Shown: positions 1-5,213, counted from the first letter of the stretch. The stretch: DNA of 5,213 nt from Xanthobacteraceae bacterium (GCA_030043175.1 JASHYD010000856.1:1-5213); one strand, 5' to 3'. Notes: generated by a model not told the origin, from the letters alone. Numbers and translations are program-made.

Positions 1-277
1 CGGAATCAGTCAAGATCGGATGCGGCCAACTGATGAATTTGTGCAGCCCGCCGAGTTGCGCGATGAGTTCGGCGCCGGGCCGCAGCATCAGGTGATAAGT
101 GTTGCCGAGCACGATCTCGGCGCCGGATGCCTTGACGTCGCGCCAGTGTACTCCCTTCATGGCGCCCTGCGTGCCGACGGGCATGAAGGCAGGTGTGCGC
201 ACGATGCCGCGGGGTGTGGCGATCGCACCCGTGCGGGCCGCGCCGTCGACCGCATCCACTCGAAAGAATATGGTCAT
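1..277 (-). CDS. tgt: Queuine/preQ1 tRNA-guanine transglycosylase, N-terminal part (3' end beyond window)
   Basis: Tgt swaps guanine-34 in the anticodon of GUN tRNAs (Asp, Asn, His, Tyr) for preQ1, a cytoplasmic step of queuosine synthesis. I translated the minus strand from the ATG at 277-275 and obtained 92 residues with hallmark Tgt segments: [16 protein letters not shown] (about 27-42), [17 protein letters not shown] (about 52-68) and PILTDS at the cut edge, the start of the conserved LTDSGG motif that carries an active-site Asp in this family. The start lies two bases after the queA stop (TGAGAATG), with no strong Shine-Dalgarno of its own, so translational coupling to queA is likely. 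The remaining three quarters of the protein (family length about 370-380) lies left of the window. Nothing in the visible part looks damaged. Confidence 0.96.
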   Translation of the reverse strand, partial: MTIFFRVDAVDGAARTGAIATPRGIVRTPAFMPVGTQGAMKGVHWRDVKASGAEIVLGNTYHLMLRPGAELIAQLGGLHKFISWPHPILTDS

Positions 278-279
278 TC

Positions 280-1368
280 TCAGTTCCGGAACAGGAGACA
301 GGCGTCGCCATAGGAATAGAAGCGATAGCCTTTTTCGACCGCATGCGCATAGGCGCGTTTCATGGTGTCGAGCCCGGAAAATGCCGCCACCAGCATGAAT
401 AGCGTCGAGCGCGGCAGGTGGAAATTGGTCAGCAGTACGTCGACCACGCGGAAACGGTAGCCCGGCGCGATGAACAGCGACGTGTCGCCCGAAAACGGCG
501 CAATGACGCCGTCCTCGCGTGCCGCGCTTTCGAGCAGGCGCAGCGACGTGCTGCCGACTGCAACGATGCGCGTTCGACCCGCCGCATTGAGCGCCTTTGC
601 CACCGTGTTTGCGACCTGCCCCCACTCGGCATGCATCTTGTGGCCCGCGATGTCGTCCACCTTGACGGGCAGAAACGTCCCGGCGCCGACATGAAGCGTC
701 ACCGTGTGAACGCCGATGCCGCGCGCCGCTAACTCGCCCATGAGTTGTTTGGTGAAGTGCAGCCCGGCGGTCGGTGCCGCCACCGAGCCATCGTCCCGCG
801 CGAACATGGTCTGATAATCGGCGCGGTCGCGCGCATCAGGCGCCCGGCGCGACGCGATATAAGGCGGCAACGGCACCTCTCCGTGCTCCGCAATGGCCTC
901 GTCGAGCACCGGCCCGTGAAATGCGAACGCGAGGGTCACCTCACCTGCCTCGCCCTTTGCCTCAACGGTGGCCTCGAGCTGGCCGAGAAAGCAGACATTG
1001 CTCTCCCGCTGCTCCTCCCCGAACCGGACCATGTCGCCCGGCTTGAGCTTGCGGGCTGGCCTGACCAGCGCCCGCCAACGCGAGCCGTCAAGCCGCTTGA
1101 TCAGCGTCGCCTCGATCCGCGGCTCGCTCGCGGCACCGATGCGTCGACCGGAAAGCTGCGCCGGAATCACCTTCGTGTCATTCACGACAACCTGGTCGCC
1201 CGGCTGCAAAAGGTGCGGCAGATCGCGGATGACGTGGTCTTCGAGCACGGCGGCGGCGCCCGGCGCTCCGGGCCGAACGACGAGAAGCCGCGCGCAGTCG
1301 CGCGGGCTCGCCGGCCGCAACGCAATGCGATCAGGCGGTAGATCGAAGTCGAAGAGATCGGTGCGCAT
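280..1368 (-). CDS. queA: S-adenosylmethionine:tRNA ribosyltransferase-isomerase QueA
   Basis: QueA transfers and isomerises the ribosyl group of S-adenosylmethionine onto preQ1-34 in tRNA, giving epoxyqueuosine; it acts right after Tgt. The 362-residue product is full length. Conserved segments run in order: [10 protein letters not shown] (62-71), GEVPLPPYI (163-171), [11 protein letters not shown] (195-205), [10 protein letters not shown] (226-235), [11 protein letters not shown] (271-281, where many homologues have VGTTS), DTSLFI (295-300) and [14 protein letters not shown] (314-327). I chose the ATG at 1368-1366 because [11 protein letters not shown] is the normal N-terminus of the family and a GAAAG lies just upstream; a TTG ten codons earlier would add an unrelated leader. 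The gene is first in a two-gene unit with tgt, with two bases between stop and start. The ppi gene I would expect upstream in many related genomes is not visible. Confidence 0.98.
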   Translation of the reverse strand: MRTDLFDFDLPPDRIALRPASPRDCARLLVVRPGAPGAAAVLEDHVIRDLPHLLQPGDQVVVNDTKVIPAQLSGRRIGAASEPRIEATLIKRLDGSRWRALVRPARKLKPGDMVRFGEEQRESNVCFLGQLEATVEAKGEAGEVTLAFAFHGPVLDEAIAEHGEVPLPPYIASRRAPDARDRADYQTMFARDDGSVAAPTAGLHFTKQLMGELAARGIGVHTVTLHVGAGTFLPVKVDDIAGHKMHAEWGQVANTVAKALNAAGRTRIVAVGSTSLRLLESAAREDGVIAPFSGDTSLFIAPGYRFRVVDVLLTNFHLPRSTLFMLVAAFSGLDTMKRAYAHAVEKGYRFYSYGDACLLFRN

Positions 1369-1875
1369 GGGACTTTCACAAGATCGGCGAGGTATCAAAC
1401 ATACCGACCGAATTGCCGCCGGAAGATGCCGGCTCCGATCCGGGAATCGAGTCGCCCATTTGTCACAGACCCAACAGACAATCCGACGCTTCTATAATCC
1501 AAGCGCCAAGCGAGATACCGCCGCTCGATTTCATGAGCCAAGTGTCCTTCGTCGGACGCACGAAGTTCCTCATAACGCCGCGCTGCCCTTGGTATCGCTG
1601 AAGGTTGAGCGCGTGCCTAAACGCCTGACGTAATCAAGCCCAACTACGCGTCATGATACGCTCCAGCGAGCCGTACATCCAGGAACAATGAGAACGCGCG
1701 CACCGCAATTCTGCATCCCGCCACGTGGACTGATGGGGTGAGGGGCGCCCGGTGGAGCGCCTTCAACCCGCGATGTCTGTGGCAAATCCCGCCGCATGCG
1801 GCAGCCAGAGAGCCCGCATCCGGTTGGCCGGAGGCGCCCAGGAGATCGCTCAAAACCTGCCTCGCCCGATTGTCG
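1369..1875. other. Gene-free stretch upstream of queA
   Basis: No reading frame here gives a protein I recognise on either strand. The short frames are rich in Arg, Pro and Ser and look like shadows of GC-rich DNA. A TATAAT hexamer lies at 1493-1498 on the plus strand, but no -35 box sits at proper spacing, so I do not call a promoter. A small GCCGG/CCGGC inverted repeat lies near 1422-1437. The queA promoter should lie within the first hundred bases here, but I could not pick it out. About 1790-1880 on the plus strand reads as a fairly protein-like stretch (LAGGAQEIAQNLPRPIVVIE), yet the frame around it does not, so it may be degraded coding DNA or chance. Confidence 0.5.
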
Positions 1876-2119
1876 TCATCGAGGGTGGCAAAGCCATATT
1901 GTTAATCGGAACCCCACCGCATTATCGGAAACCCACAGCGGGCCGCCCGGGACGCGCCACGAGTGTCTGCAGATTTGATCCATCGGCCGGACACCTTCTG
2001 CACGTTCGACACCGCGCCCGGTGCGGGCGTACGCCGCCGCGCCCGCCGAGCCGGCTGCGAGCACAGGGGGAGCCCAGCCGCGATAGCGAGGAACGCAGGT
2101 ACCCAATTCCGTCGGCATC
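1876..2119 (-). pseudogene. Possible 5' remnant of an exported protein
   Basis: On the minus strand an ATG at 2119-2117 is preceded by a good AAAGGAG ribosome binding site, and the frame runs 80 codons to a TGA at 1878-1876. In this frame the product is mostly Arg/Gly/Ala-rich, but from about the sixth codon one of the other frames reads VPAFLAIAAGLPLCSQPA, which looks like a secretion signal core. A single extra base near 2104 would join the start to it. Further on, the first frame contains GGPLWVSDN, a motif type seen in beta-propeller-like extracytoplasmic proteins such as those of the TIGR03118 group. I infer a decayed gene for an exported protein, divergent from the transporter remnant at 2161. 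The family assignment is a weak guess, and the whole could be a chance open frame behind a fossil ribosome binding site. Confidence 0.28.
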
Positions 2120-2160
2120 TGCTCTCCTTTGATTGCGGAGCATACGGCCGTGGACGGCCA

Positions 2161-2754
2161 ATGCATCATTCCCGGGAGGCCACCTCGAAGCCGGATGGTA
2201 GCGGCCTGTTTAATCCGTTGTTTGCGGGTCAGCTGGCCTGGGATCTCGGCGGCGGATTTGGGTTCACCTACACGCTCGGCGGCTTTGCTGGCGTGCGGCC
2301 AAGCGACGTGAATTTGCCGACCTCGTTTGATTCGGCTTCGCTCAATCAACAGTTTGCGCTGAGCTACACAGCCAACGGTTGGAATCTGACGGCAAACACG
2401 ATCTGGGGCATCCAAGCCCAAGCGGTCACCGCCACGCTAAATCCTGACTTCATCAACGTCGACCTGACAGCGACCAAAAAGTTCGGCAAGTGGGAATTAG
2501 GCGCAGTCGGCTTTGGTTCATCCGATCTGAGTTCACCGATTCCGACCTACCAAAGACAAAGCCAGTTCGCGCTGGGCGGCCTCGTCGGCTACGACTTCGG
2601 TACGCTGGTCCTGCAAGCCTTTCTCACGAGAGATGTCGTTGAGCACAACTATGGCGGCTACGACACCCGCCTATGGGGACGCGTCGTCATTCCGCTCGGA
2701 AATCCGTTTGTCGCAGCGGCCCCGGCACCGGCAGGACCCATGTACCTGAAATAG
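2161..2754 (+). pseudogene. SphA-family outer-membrane transporter (phenol MetA-pathway type), N-terminus missing
   Basis: From about 2200 to the TAG at 2752-2754 the plus strand encodes about 185 residues typical of the C-terminal half of the SphA / 'MetA-pathway of phenol degradation' family, outer-membrane beta-barrels proposed to help uptake of hydrophobic or aromatic compounds. Visible family features are FNPLFAGQLAWDLGGGFGF, LSYTANGWNLTANTIWGI, INVDLTATKKFGKWELGAVG, LGGLVGYDFG and the last strand TRLWGRVVIPL. Alternating polar and aromatic residues fit beta strands. Family members are about 290-330 residues with a signal peptide; here about a third to a half is missing. The frame is open upstream to 1963, but those residues are Arg-rich and unlike the family. 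The ATG at 2161 is the nearest start, without a clear ribosome binding site or signal peptide. I infer a 5'-truncated, non-functional gene; the remaining C-terminal part is well preserved. Confidence 0.72.
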
Positions 2755-3114
2755 TAAACGGGCGCTCCAGATGCGGGCGCTCAATCTCGCCGCCGCCACG
2801 GTTACCATCCCGCTGCTTCTTGTAGACGAGAGCGGGAGCAAGCTTTGTTGGGGCCAAGGAGAGGCCACCGACCGCGAATGAAGGCAGGCAAGCGGTGGCT
2901 CTTTTGGAGCCTCGCTTGCCGAGTCAACCGTGACCCTCCACTCCATCAGTGAGCGGCCTCAGCGGCGGTTTTGGTTTCGGCAATGGGCTCGTCAGTCTTC
3001 AAAACGTGTTGGGAGCCGGCAACAAACGCATTCGCGGGATCGTCGTATTTGCTCGATGGAGCGCCTGTACCCGCATCAGGGCCTTTGTTCGCCCTTCGAG
3101 ATGAACCTGGCCCC
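2755..3114. other. Gene-free stretch with a possible terminator hairpin
   Basis: No convincing gene lies between the transporter stop and the transposase remnant. An 8-base direct repeat GGGCGCTC occurs just after the stop (about 2760-2767 and 2775-2782). On the minus strand a 62-codon frame at 2946-3134 begins inside out-of-frame transposase sequence; its second half reads KYDDPANAFVAG and then a hydrophilic tail ending TKTAAEAAH. The KYDDPANAFVAG part resembles a segment of sugar ABC-transporter ATPases, but what follows does not, so I do not call a gene. Confidence 0.45.
2864..2905 (+). terminator. Weak candidate terminator downstream of transporter remnant
   Basis: GCCACCG (2864-2870) and CGGTGGC (2893-2899) are exact inverted repeats, followed by TCTTTT on the plus strand. 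The stem is only 7 bp and the 22-base loop is long, so it is a poor match to a standard intrinsic terminator. It lies about 110 bases after the transporter stop. Confidence 0.25.
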
Positions 3115-3256
3115 CTCATCACTGGCGCCGGCATCCGCAGCCAGCAAAATCTGTGCGCGCTTGAGCCTGCGCGCCGCGTGCCGGCCGCCGCTCAGGAGAC
3201 CCTTTGAGTTCATCGTGTTCGATTTGGCTGAGTTCGACCCGATAACGTATGTTCAT
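3115..3256 (-). pseudogene. IS630-family transposase, N-terminal fragment with frameshift
   Basis: The ATG at 3256-3254 (minus strand) begins MNIRYRVELSQIEHDELKG, the characteristic N-terminus of a group of rhizobial IS630 transposases. One extra base at 3199 shifts the frame, after which the sequence continues as LLSGGRHAARRLKRAQILLA and ADAGASDE down to 3115. This is the first helix-turn-helix region that binds the element's ends. Homology stops abruptly at 3115; the rest of the roughly 370-residue protein, including the DDE catalytic domain, is absent. A strong AGGGGG ribosome binding site precedes the start by five bases and is enclosed in a hairpin (3256-3285). The fragment is divergent from the HTH gene starting near 3302. 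I see no terminal inverted repeats, so element limits cannot be given. It cannot encode an active transposase. Confidence 0.82.
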
Positions 3257-3285
3257 CCGTGCCCCCTGCTCGCTGGAGGCACGGA
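3256..3285 (-). promoter_or_regulatory. Hairpin enclosing the transposase ribosome binding site
   Basis: TCCGTGCC (3256-3263) and GGCACGGA (3278-3285) are exact inverted repeats, with two more pairs possible across one mismatch, leaving a loop of about 8 bases. On the minus-strand transcript the downstream arm contains part of the G-run Shine-Dalgarno and abuts the ATG at 3256, so a transcript entering from upstream could fold and hide the start. Hairpins that block transposase translation from read-through transcripts are known for some insertion sequences (for example IS10 and IS50); applying that to this copy is inference. Confidence 0.45.
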
Positions 3286-3301
3286 CGAACAACTCAATCG
3301 G

Positions 3302-3560
3302 ATGGCCGGAGTGAGTCCTTCCGCAAAAACCTTCACGCCCAAGCATGGGCAATACTTGGCGTACATCCATCTGTACACCCGCCTAACATCGCCGGCCGCC
3401 GGCGGAACCCGACATCCTGCAATATTTTGGCGTTACACCGCCCTCAGTTCACCAAACGGTGCTGACGCTCGAACGTGGAGGCTTCATCAGACGGCGACCG
3501 GGCGCCGCTCGCAGTATCGAAGTCCTCGTCGATCCGAAACACTTGCAAGAGTTGCTGTGA
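3302..3560 (+). pseudogene. LexA-type winged-helix DNA-binding protein, broken by a one-base insertion
   Basis: The frame starting at ATG 3302 (or GTG 3311) reads KTFTPKHGQYLAYIHLYTRL, the N-terminus of a small HTH family related to the LexA DNA-binding domain. One extra base at 3389 shifts it; in the next frame the sequence continues RRPPAEPDILQYFGVTPPSV, then HQTVLTLERGGFIRR and GAARSIEVLVDPKHLQELL to the TGA at 3558-3560. Rejoined, the product would be about 85 residues: a first helix (about 15-28), the PPAEPDI segment leading to the HTH, recognition-helix region TPPSVHQTVLTLE, and a wing around RRRPGAARSIEVLV. Both halves match what I remember of the family almost end to end, so the insertion is probably recent. 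LexA's self-cleavage and dimerisation domain is not part of this family. Unless the shift is a sequencing error, the gene is inactive. Confidence 0.72.
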
Positions 3561-3626
3561 TATTCGGATTCAACACGTCATAATCACTGTGACGAGATAC
3601 TCGGGCGAATCAGCTGCTCGCTAGAT

Positions 3627-3646
3627 GCTCGCAGGCCCCTGCGAGC
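3627..3646 (-). terminator. Strong hairpin just after the small unknown gene
   Basis: GCTCGCAG (3627-3634) and CTGCGAGC (3639-3646) form an exact 8-bp stem around a GCCC loop (GGGC on the minus strand). It starts two bases after the TAA of the minus-strand gene at 3649. There is no T-run after it, so it is not a textbook intrinsic terminator; it may protect the 3' end of the message or act as a weak terminator. Confidence 0.45.
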
Positions 3647-3648
3647 GC

Positions 3649-3885
3649 TTACCCTCCGATCGCCTGCCGGCCCTCGGTCGTGATCCGGATACGCTCAATG
3701 TCGATCGTCAAGCCTCGCAGCACGGTCTTGGTCTCAGTCACGACCGTCGCGAGTCCCGCCAGCACAAGGCCGCCGAGCGTTTCGACCGAGAAGCCGTGCG
3801 CTATGACGAGCACTTCCTCGCTGACACCGCGCGGAGCGTCGGCCAGCATTTTCAGGGCGCGGCGTTGTTCGCGACTGAGACGCAT
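3649..3885 (-). CDS. Small conserved-type hypothetical protein (78 residues)
   Basis: The minus-strand frame from ATG 3885-3883 to TAA 3651-3649 gives a balanced 78-residue protein beginning MRLSREQRRALKMLADAP, with a central GFSVETLGGLVLAGLATVV and ending RIRITTEGRQAIGG. It resembles small proteins of unknown function that I remember from Bradyrhizobium genomes. The plan helix, helix, hydrophobic 'LVLAGLA', strand, then 'RITTEGRQAI' suggests a degenerate winged-helix fold, since many such domains end with I(R/T)xxGRxAL; this is inference. No signal peptide or membrane segment is evident. I chose the ATG because the residues encoded upstream of it (back to a GTG at 3921) look less conserved and an AGAG lies about ten bases before it. 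It stands alone, convergent with the broken HTH gene. Confidence 0.62.
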   Translation of the reverse strand: MRLSREQRRALKMLADAPRGVSEEVLVIAHGFSVETLGGLVLAGLATVVTETKTVLRGLTIDIERIRITTEGRQAIGG

Positions 3886-3999
3886 CGACACCAAATCTCT
3901 TGCGAGGTGGATCGTGGCCACGTGCAGAGTTCTCGCATAGAGAACAAGGCTGATCAGGCATTCCGCGGGTCGAAAGCTGGCGATATGATATTACGAGAG

Positions 4000-4015
4000 T
4001 GTTGCAATTGGGACA
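4000..4015. promoter_or_regulatory. NifA-type upstream activator motif (TGT-N10-ACA)
   Basis: TGTTGCAATTGGGACA matches the dyad TGT-N10-ACA bound by NifA on both strands. I searched by eye for a sigma-54 -24/-12 element within about 120 bases on either side and did not find a convincing GG-N10-GC pair. A six-base specificity motif arises by chance often, so this is only a candidate. Confidence 0.2.
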
Positions 4016-4081
4016 CCTACGGCTGACCAAGTTGGACGTCCCAAAGAAGGCATAGGCCAACGTAATTCACTGTATTTGAAG

Positions 4082-4128
4082 ATCCAATACATAGTTTATT
4101 TTGATCAGTTGATAGATTTCACAAACTT
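4082..4128 (+). promoter_or_regulatory. Degenerate nod-box-like sequence
   Basis: Nod boxes are about 47-bp sites bound by the LysR-type regulator NodD; they contain two ATC-N9-GAT half sites and a conserved GATTTTACCAATCTT-like right end. Here ATCCA (4082-4086) is followed, N9 after its ATC, by GTT at 4094 (for GAT). The second ATC lies at 4104-4106, exactly the consensus distance from the first pair. Next come GAT at 4115 (N8 instead of N9) and GATTTCACAAACTT at 4115-4128 for the right end. The middle AAACAATC block is poorly kept. Length, order and spacing agree but several bases differ, so it may be a weak or decayed box. It points towards the gene at 4653, about 520 bases away. Confidence 0.38.
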
Positions 4129-4158
4129 TTTTCGCCCCTTTGTGTGATCGCCAACAAC

Positions 4159-4461
4159 TCCAATGTCCAATTTATCTGACCATCGACGGCTTTCTCGACT
4201 CAGAATGTCGCCCAGATTGCGGCACGGCGGGCCTTGATGACCTCACAAAGTCCAAAGTCCATTCATTTTCCGCGAACTGAAATTCGACAAGCGCCTTTCC
4301 ACTCCAAAAGGTCGCAAGATTGGCGGCGCCCCGCCTTTTCGCGGTCTTGCAAGCTCCAATGTCTATTCATCTTCTAACCGCCGAAAGATCTCGAGAAACG
4401 GAAATGTCGCCAGATTGCCGTACCGTACTTCTTGTTTAGCCTCACAAAAAATCCACTGTCA
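4159..4461 (+). repeat. Four diverged direct repeats, period about 92-104 bp
   Basis: The core TCCAATGTCC recurs as TCCAATGTCC (4159-4168), TCCAAAGTCC (4251-4260), TCCAATGTCT (4355-4364) and TCCACTGTCA (4452-4461). Copies two to four are each preceded, about 44-46 bases earlier, by a GTCGC-(C/A)AGATTG head (4207, 4311 and 4406). The core is followed by ATTCATTTTC in copy two and ATTCATCTTC in copy three, with a looser match in copy one. Head and core keep their mutual distance while the sequence between has diverged, so these look like ancient tandem duplications or repeated protein-binding units. No coding potential or CRISPR-like regularity is visible. Confidence 0.6.
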
Positions 4462-4581
4462 AAACTAACAATTCTAACAGAGTCGACGGGATGTCAGCTG
4501 ACTTGGCCAGGGTACCGCATCGCGTTTTTGCGAGGGGCAAAATGTCAAAGTAGTGCCGAGGGCCGTCGCATAGCCATCAGG

Positions 4582-4602
4582 ATTCGCCGCTCACTGGCGA
4601 AT
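4582..4602 (+). promoter_or_regulatory. Perfect 7-bp hairpin in the leader of the secreted-protein gene
   Basis: ATTCGCC (4582-4588) and GGCGAAT (4596-4602) are exact inverted repeats around GCTCACT, 50 bases before the start at 4653. No T-run follows, so it is not an obvious terminator. It could be an operator dyad or a leader RNA structure. Confidence 0.35.
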
Positions 4603-4652
4603 GGCGAGAGGTGGGTGCTGGAATATCTCACTCAGATGTTGGGGGGTCCATA

Positions 4653-5027
4653 ATGACAAAACGGAGCTGGTGCCGTGCGAGCATGGTGACCATGATGTTG
4701 GCAGCCACTGCTCCGTCGCAGCCGGCATTCGCAAAAGCGCAGGATGGAGTCGGCTTCATTCCGCCTCATCACCTCGCTCAGAATATTACGACGGCCGGCA
4801 CGCCAGGGGTTGCTGGGAAGGCGGTGGCGACCCAGGAGACAGCGGCGAGCGAGTTGGTGCGCGTGCAGCCGGCTGCGATGCGGAGCACTGCGGCGTTACC
4901 GGCTGCGGTGGGCCCATTCGAGCGGCTGGCGGCATTGATCAAGCGGCCGATCCCGACGACCCACAGCGGTGTCACTGGAGCCGGCGAGCAAGATGGTTCT
5001 GAAAACCTCAACGGTGAACGGTCGTGA
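4653..5027 (+). CDS. Small secreted protein of unknown function (124 residues)
   Basis: I do not recognise the family. The ATG at 4653 has a G-rich ribosome binding site (TGGGGGGT, 4640-4647) five bases upstream, which decides this start over an in-frame ATG at 4611. The N-terminus is a clear Sec signal peptide: basic MTKRSWCR, hydrophobic MVTMMLAATAPSQP and an AFA-K cleavage site near residue 27. The mature part of about 97 residues is Ala/Thr/Val-rich, contains GVGFIPPHHLAQNITTAG, a more hydrophobic FERLAALIKRPIP near residues 88-100, and a polar Gly/Asn/Glu-rich tail. There is no lipobox, no transmembrane segment after the signal and no cysteine in the mature part. I infer a periplasmic or exported protein. 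Its stop overlaps a following reading frame (GTGA at 5024-5027). Upstream lie the leader hairpin, repeat array and nod-box-like site, so it may be conditionally expressed. Confidence 0.6.
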   Translation: MTKRSWCRASMVTMMLAATAPSQPAFAKAQDGVGFIPPHHLAQNITTAGTPGVAGKAVATQETAASELVRVQPAAMRSTAALPAAVGPFERLAALIKRPIPTTHSGVTGAGEQDGSENLNGERS

Positions 5028-5213
5028 TTACCAACATAGGCACACCGGCGGGCGTTATCGTCATGGCTGCGCTGCTTGCAGCGTGCGCGCCTTCGGGCTC
5101 GACCGTCCCGACCTCAATGTCGCATCACAGCATGGCGCGGTCGGCGGCCTCGGCACACGAATCGGCCTCGAATTCGTCAGCGAGATCGAAGCTGGCGTCG
5201 GCGTCGACCTCGG
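5024..5213 (+). CDS. Possible lipoprotein start, partial; reading frame uncertain
   Basis: A GTG at 5024 overlaps the previous stop (GTGA) and has a GGTGA six bases upstream. It opens a frame that runs off the window (63 codons). It starts with a hydrophobic stretch, AGVIVMAALLAAC, which ends in the lipobox LAAC at residues 18-21, as in a lipoprotein signal, though the n-region lacks a basic residue. From about 5085 this frame becomes an unusual Ser/Ala-rich run, while the plus-strand frame starting at ATG 4993 becomes protein-like there (RAFGLDRPDLNVASQHGAVG, then TRIGLEFVSEIEAGVGVDL). Either the lipoprotein is real with a Ser/Ala linker, or one gene spans the two frames with a frameshift near 5085. 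I recognise neither product. The overlap with the secreted-protein gene suggests co-transcription. Confidence 0.35.
   Translation, partial: MITNIGTPAGVIVMAALLAACAPSGSTVPTSMSHHSMARSAASAHESASNSSARSKLASASTS

Larger units (their letters stand above)
4030..4652. other. Gene-free region with nod-box-like site and diverged repeats
   Basis: No reading frame in these 600 bases looks like protein. The left part (about 4070-4140) is AT-rich compared with its neighbours. It holds a nod-box-like sequence (4082-4128), a CACAAA/TTTGTG inverted repeat (4120-4125 and 4139-4144), four diverged copies of a roughly 97-bp repeat (4159-4461), a GTCAGCTGAC palindrome (4493-4502) and a 7-bp hairpin (4582-4602) before the gene at 4653. 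It looks like a long regulatory or degraded leader region. Confidence 0.6.

Noticed and set aside
745..1341. Long plus-strand frame of 198 codons opposite queA
   Set aside because: It is antisense to a clearly real queA, is Arg-rich and matches no family; it reflects GC-rich codon bias.
1460..1498. TTGTCA and TATAAT as a possible sigma-70 promoter
   Set aside because: The spacing is 27 bases instead of about 17, and no gene follows on that strand.
1752..2132. Plus-strand frame of 126 codons with a protein-like patch (LAGGAQEIAQNLPRPIVVIE)
   Set aside because: Only about 25 residues look natural; the rest is Arg/Pro/Ser-rich shadow sequence and there is no ribosome binding site.
2946..3134. 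Minus-strand 62-codon frame containing KYDDPANAFVAG, resembling a segment of sugar ABC-transporter ATPases
   Set aside because: Its N-terminal part is out-of-frame transposase sequence and the residues after the matching segment do not follow the ABC family; about a dozen residues are too few for a call.
3734..4060. Minus-strand frame with two Cys-x2-Cys pairs (CPNC and CSLC), reminiscent of a zinc ribbon
   Set aside because: The rest is Arg/Pro-rich and overlaps the better-supported 78-residue gene in another frame; no ribosome binding site is evident.
4493..4502. GTCAGCTGAC palindrome, which begins like the tts box bound by the type III secretion regulator TtsI
   Set aside because: Only the first seven bases agree; the GAAAGCT half of the tts box is missing.

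Overview
The window looks like high-GC alphaproteobacterial DNA, most likely Bradyrhizobium or a close relative. This rests on remembered resemblance of several proteins (QueA/Tgt, the 78-residue protein, the IS630 N-terminus, the LexA-like HTH protein) and on a degenerate nod-box-like sequence. No database was searched.

Layout. (1) Positions 1-1368, minus strand: a compact queA-tgt pair for queuosine modification of tRNA, with queA complete and tgt running off the left edge. This is the only clearly intact core metabolism here. (2) 1369-2160: no intact gene. A minus-strand reading frame at 1876-2119, with a good ribosome binding site and signal-peptide-like residues split over two frames, may be a remnant of an exported protein. 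(3) 2161-2754, plus strand: the C-terminal part of an outer-membrane-type transporter of the SphA / phenol MetA-pathway family, lacking its N-terminus. (4) 2755-3560: intergenic debris, a 5' fragment of an IS630-family transposase (minus, one frameshift, abruptly cut) and, divergent from it, a LexA-type winged-helix gene broken by one extra base. (5) 3649-3885, minus: a small apparently intact protein of unknown function, followed by a strong hairpin. (6) 4030-4650: a gene-free stretch, visibly less GC-rich in its left part, with a nod-box-like sequence at its left end and four diverged copies of a roughly 97-bp repeat. (7) 4653 to the right edge, plus strand: a small secreted protein of unknown function, overlapped by a second reading frame with a lipoprotein-type signal that leaves the window and whose frame is uncertain.

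Interpretation. Intact housekeeping genes on the left pass into a run of truncated and frameshifted genes, as expected at the edge of an accessory or symbiosis-type region. The most interesting part is 4080-5213, where a possible NodD-type regulatory site and a degenerate repeat array precede an exported-protein gene. I cannot show that this is a new system; it is the part I would examine first.
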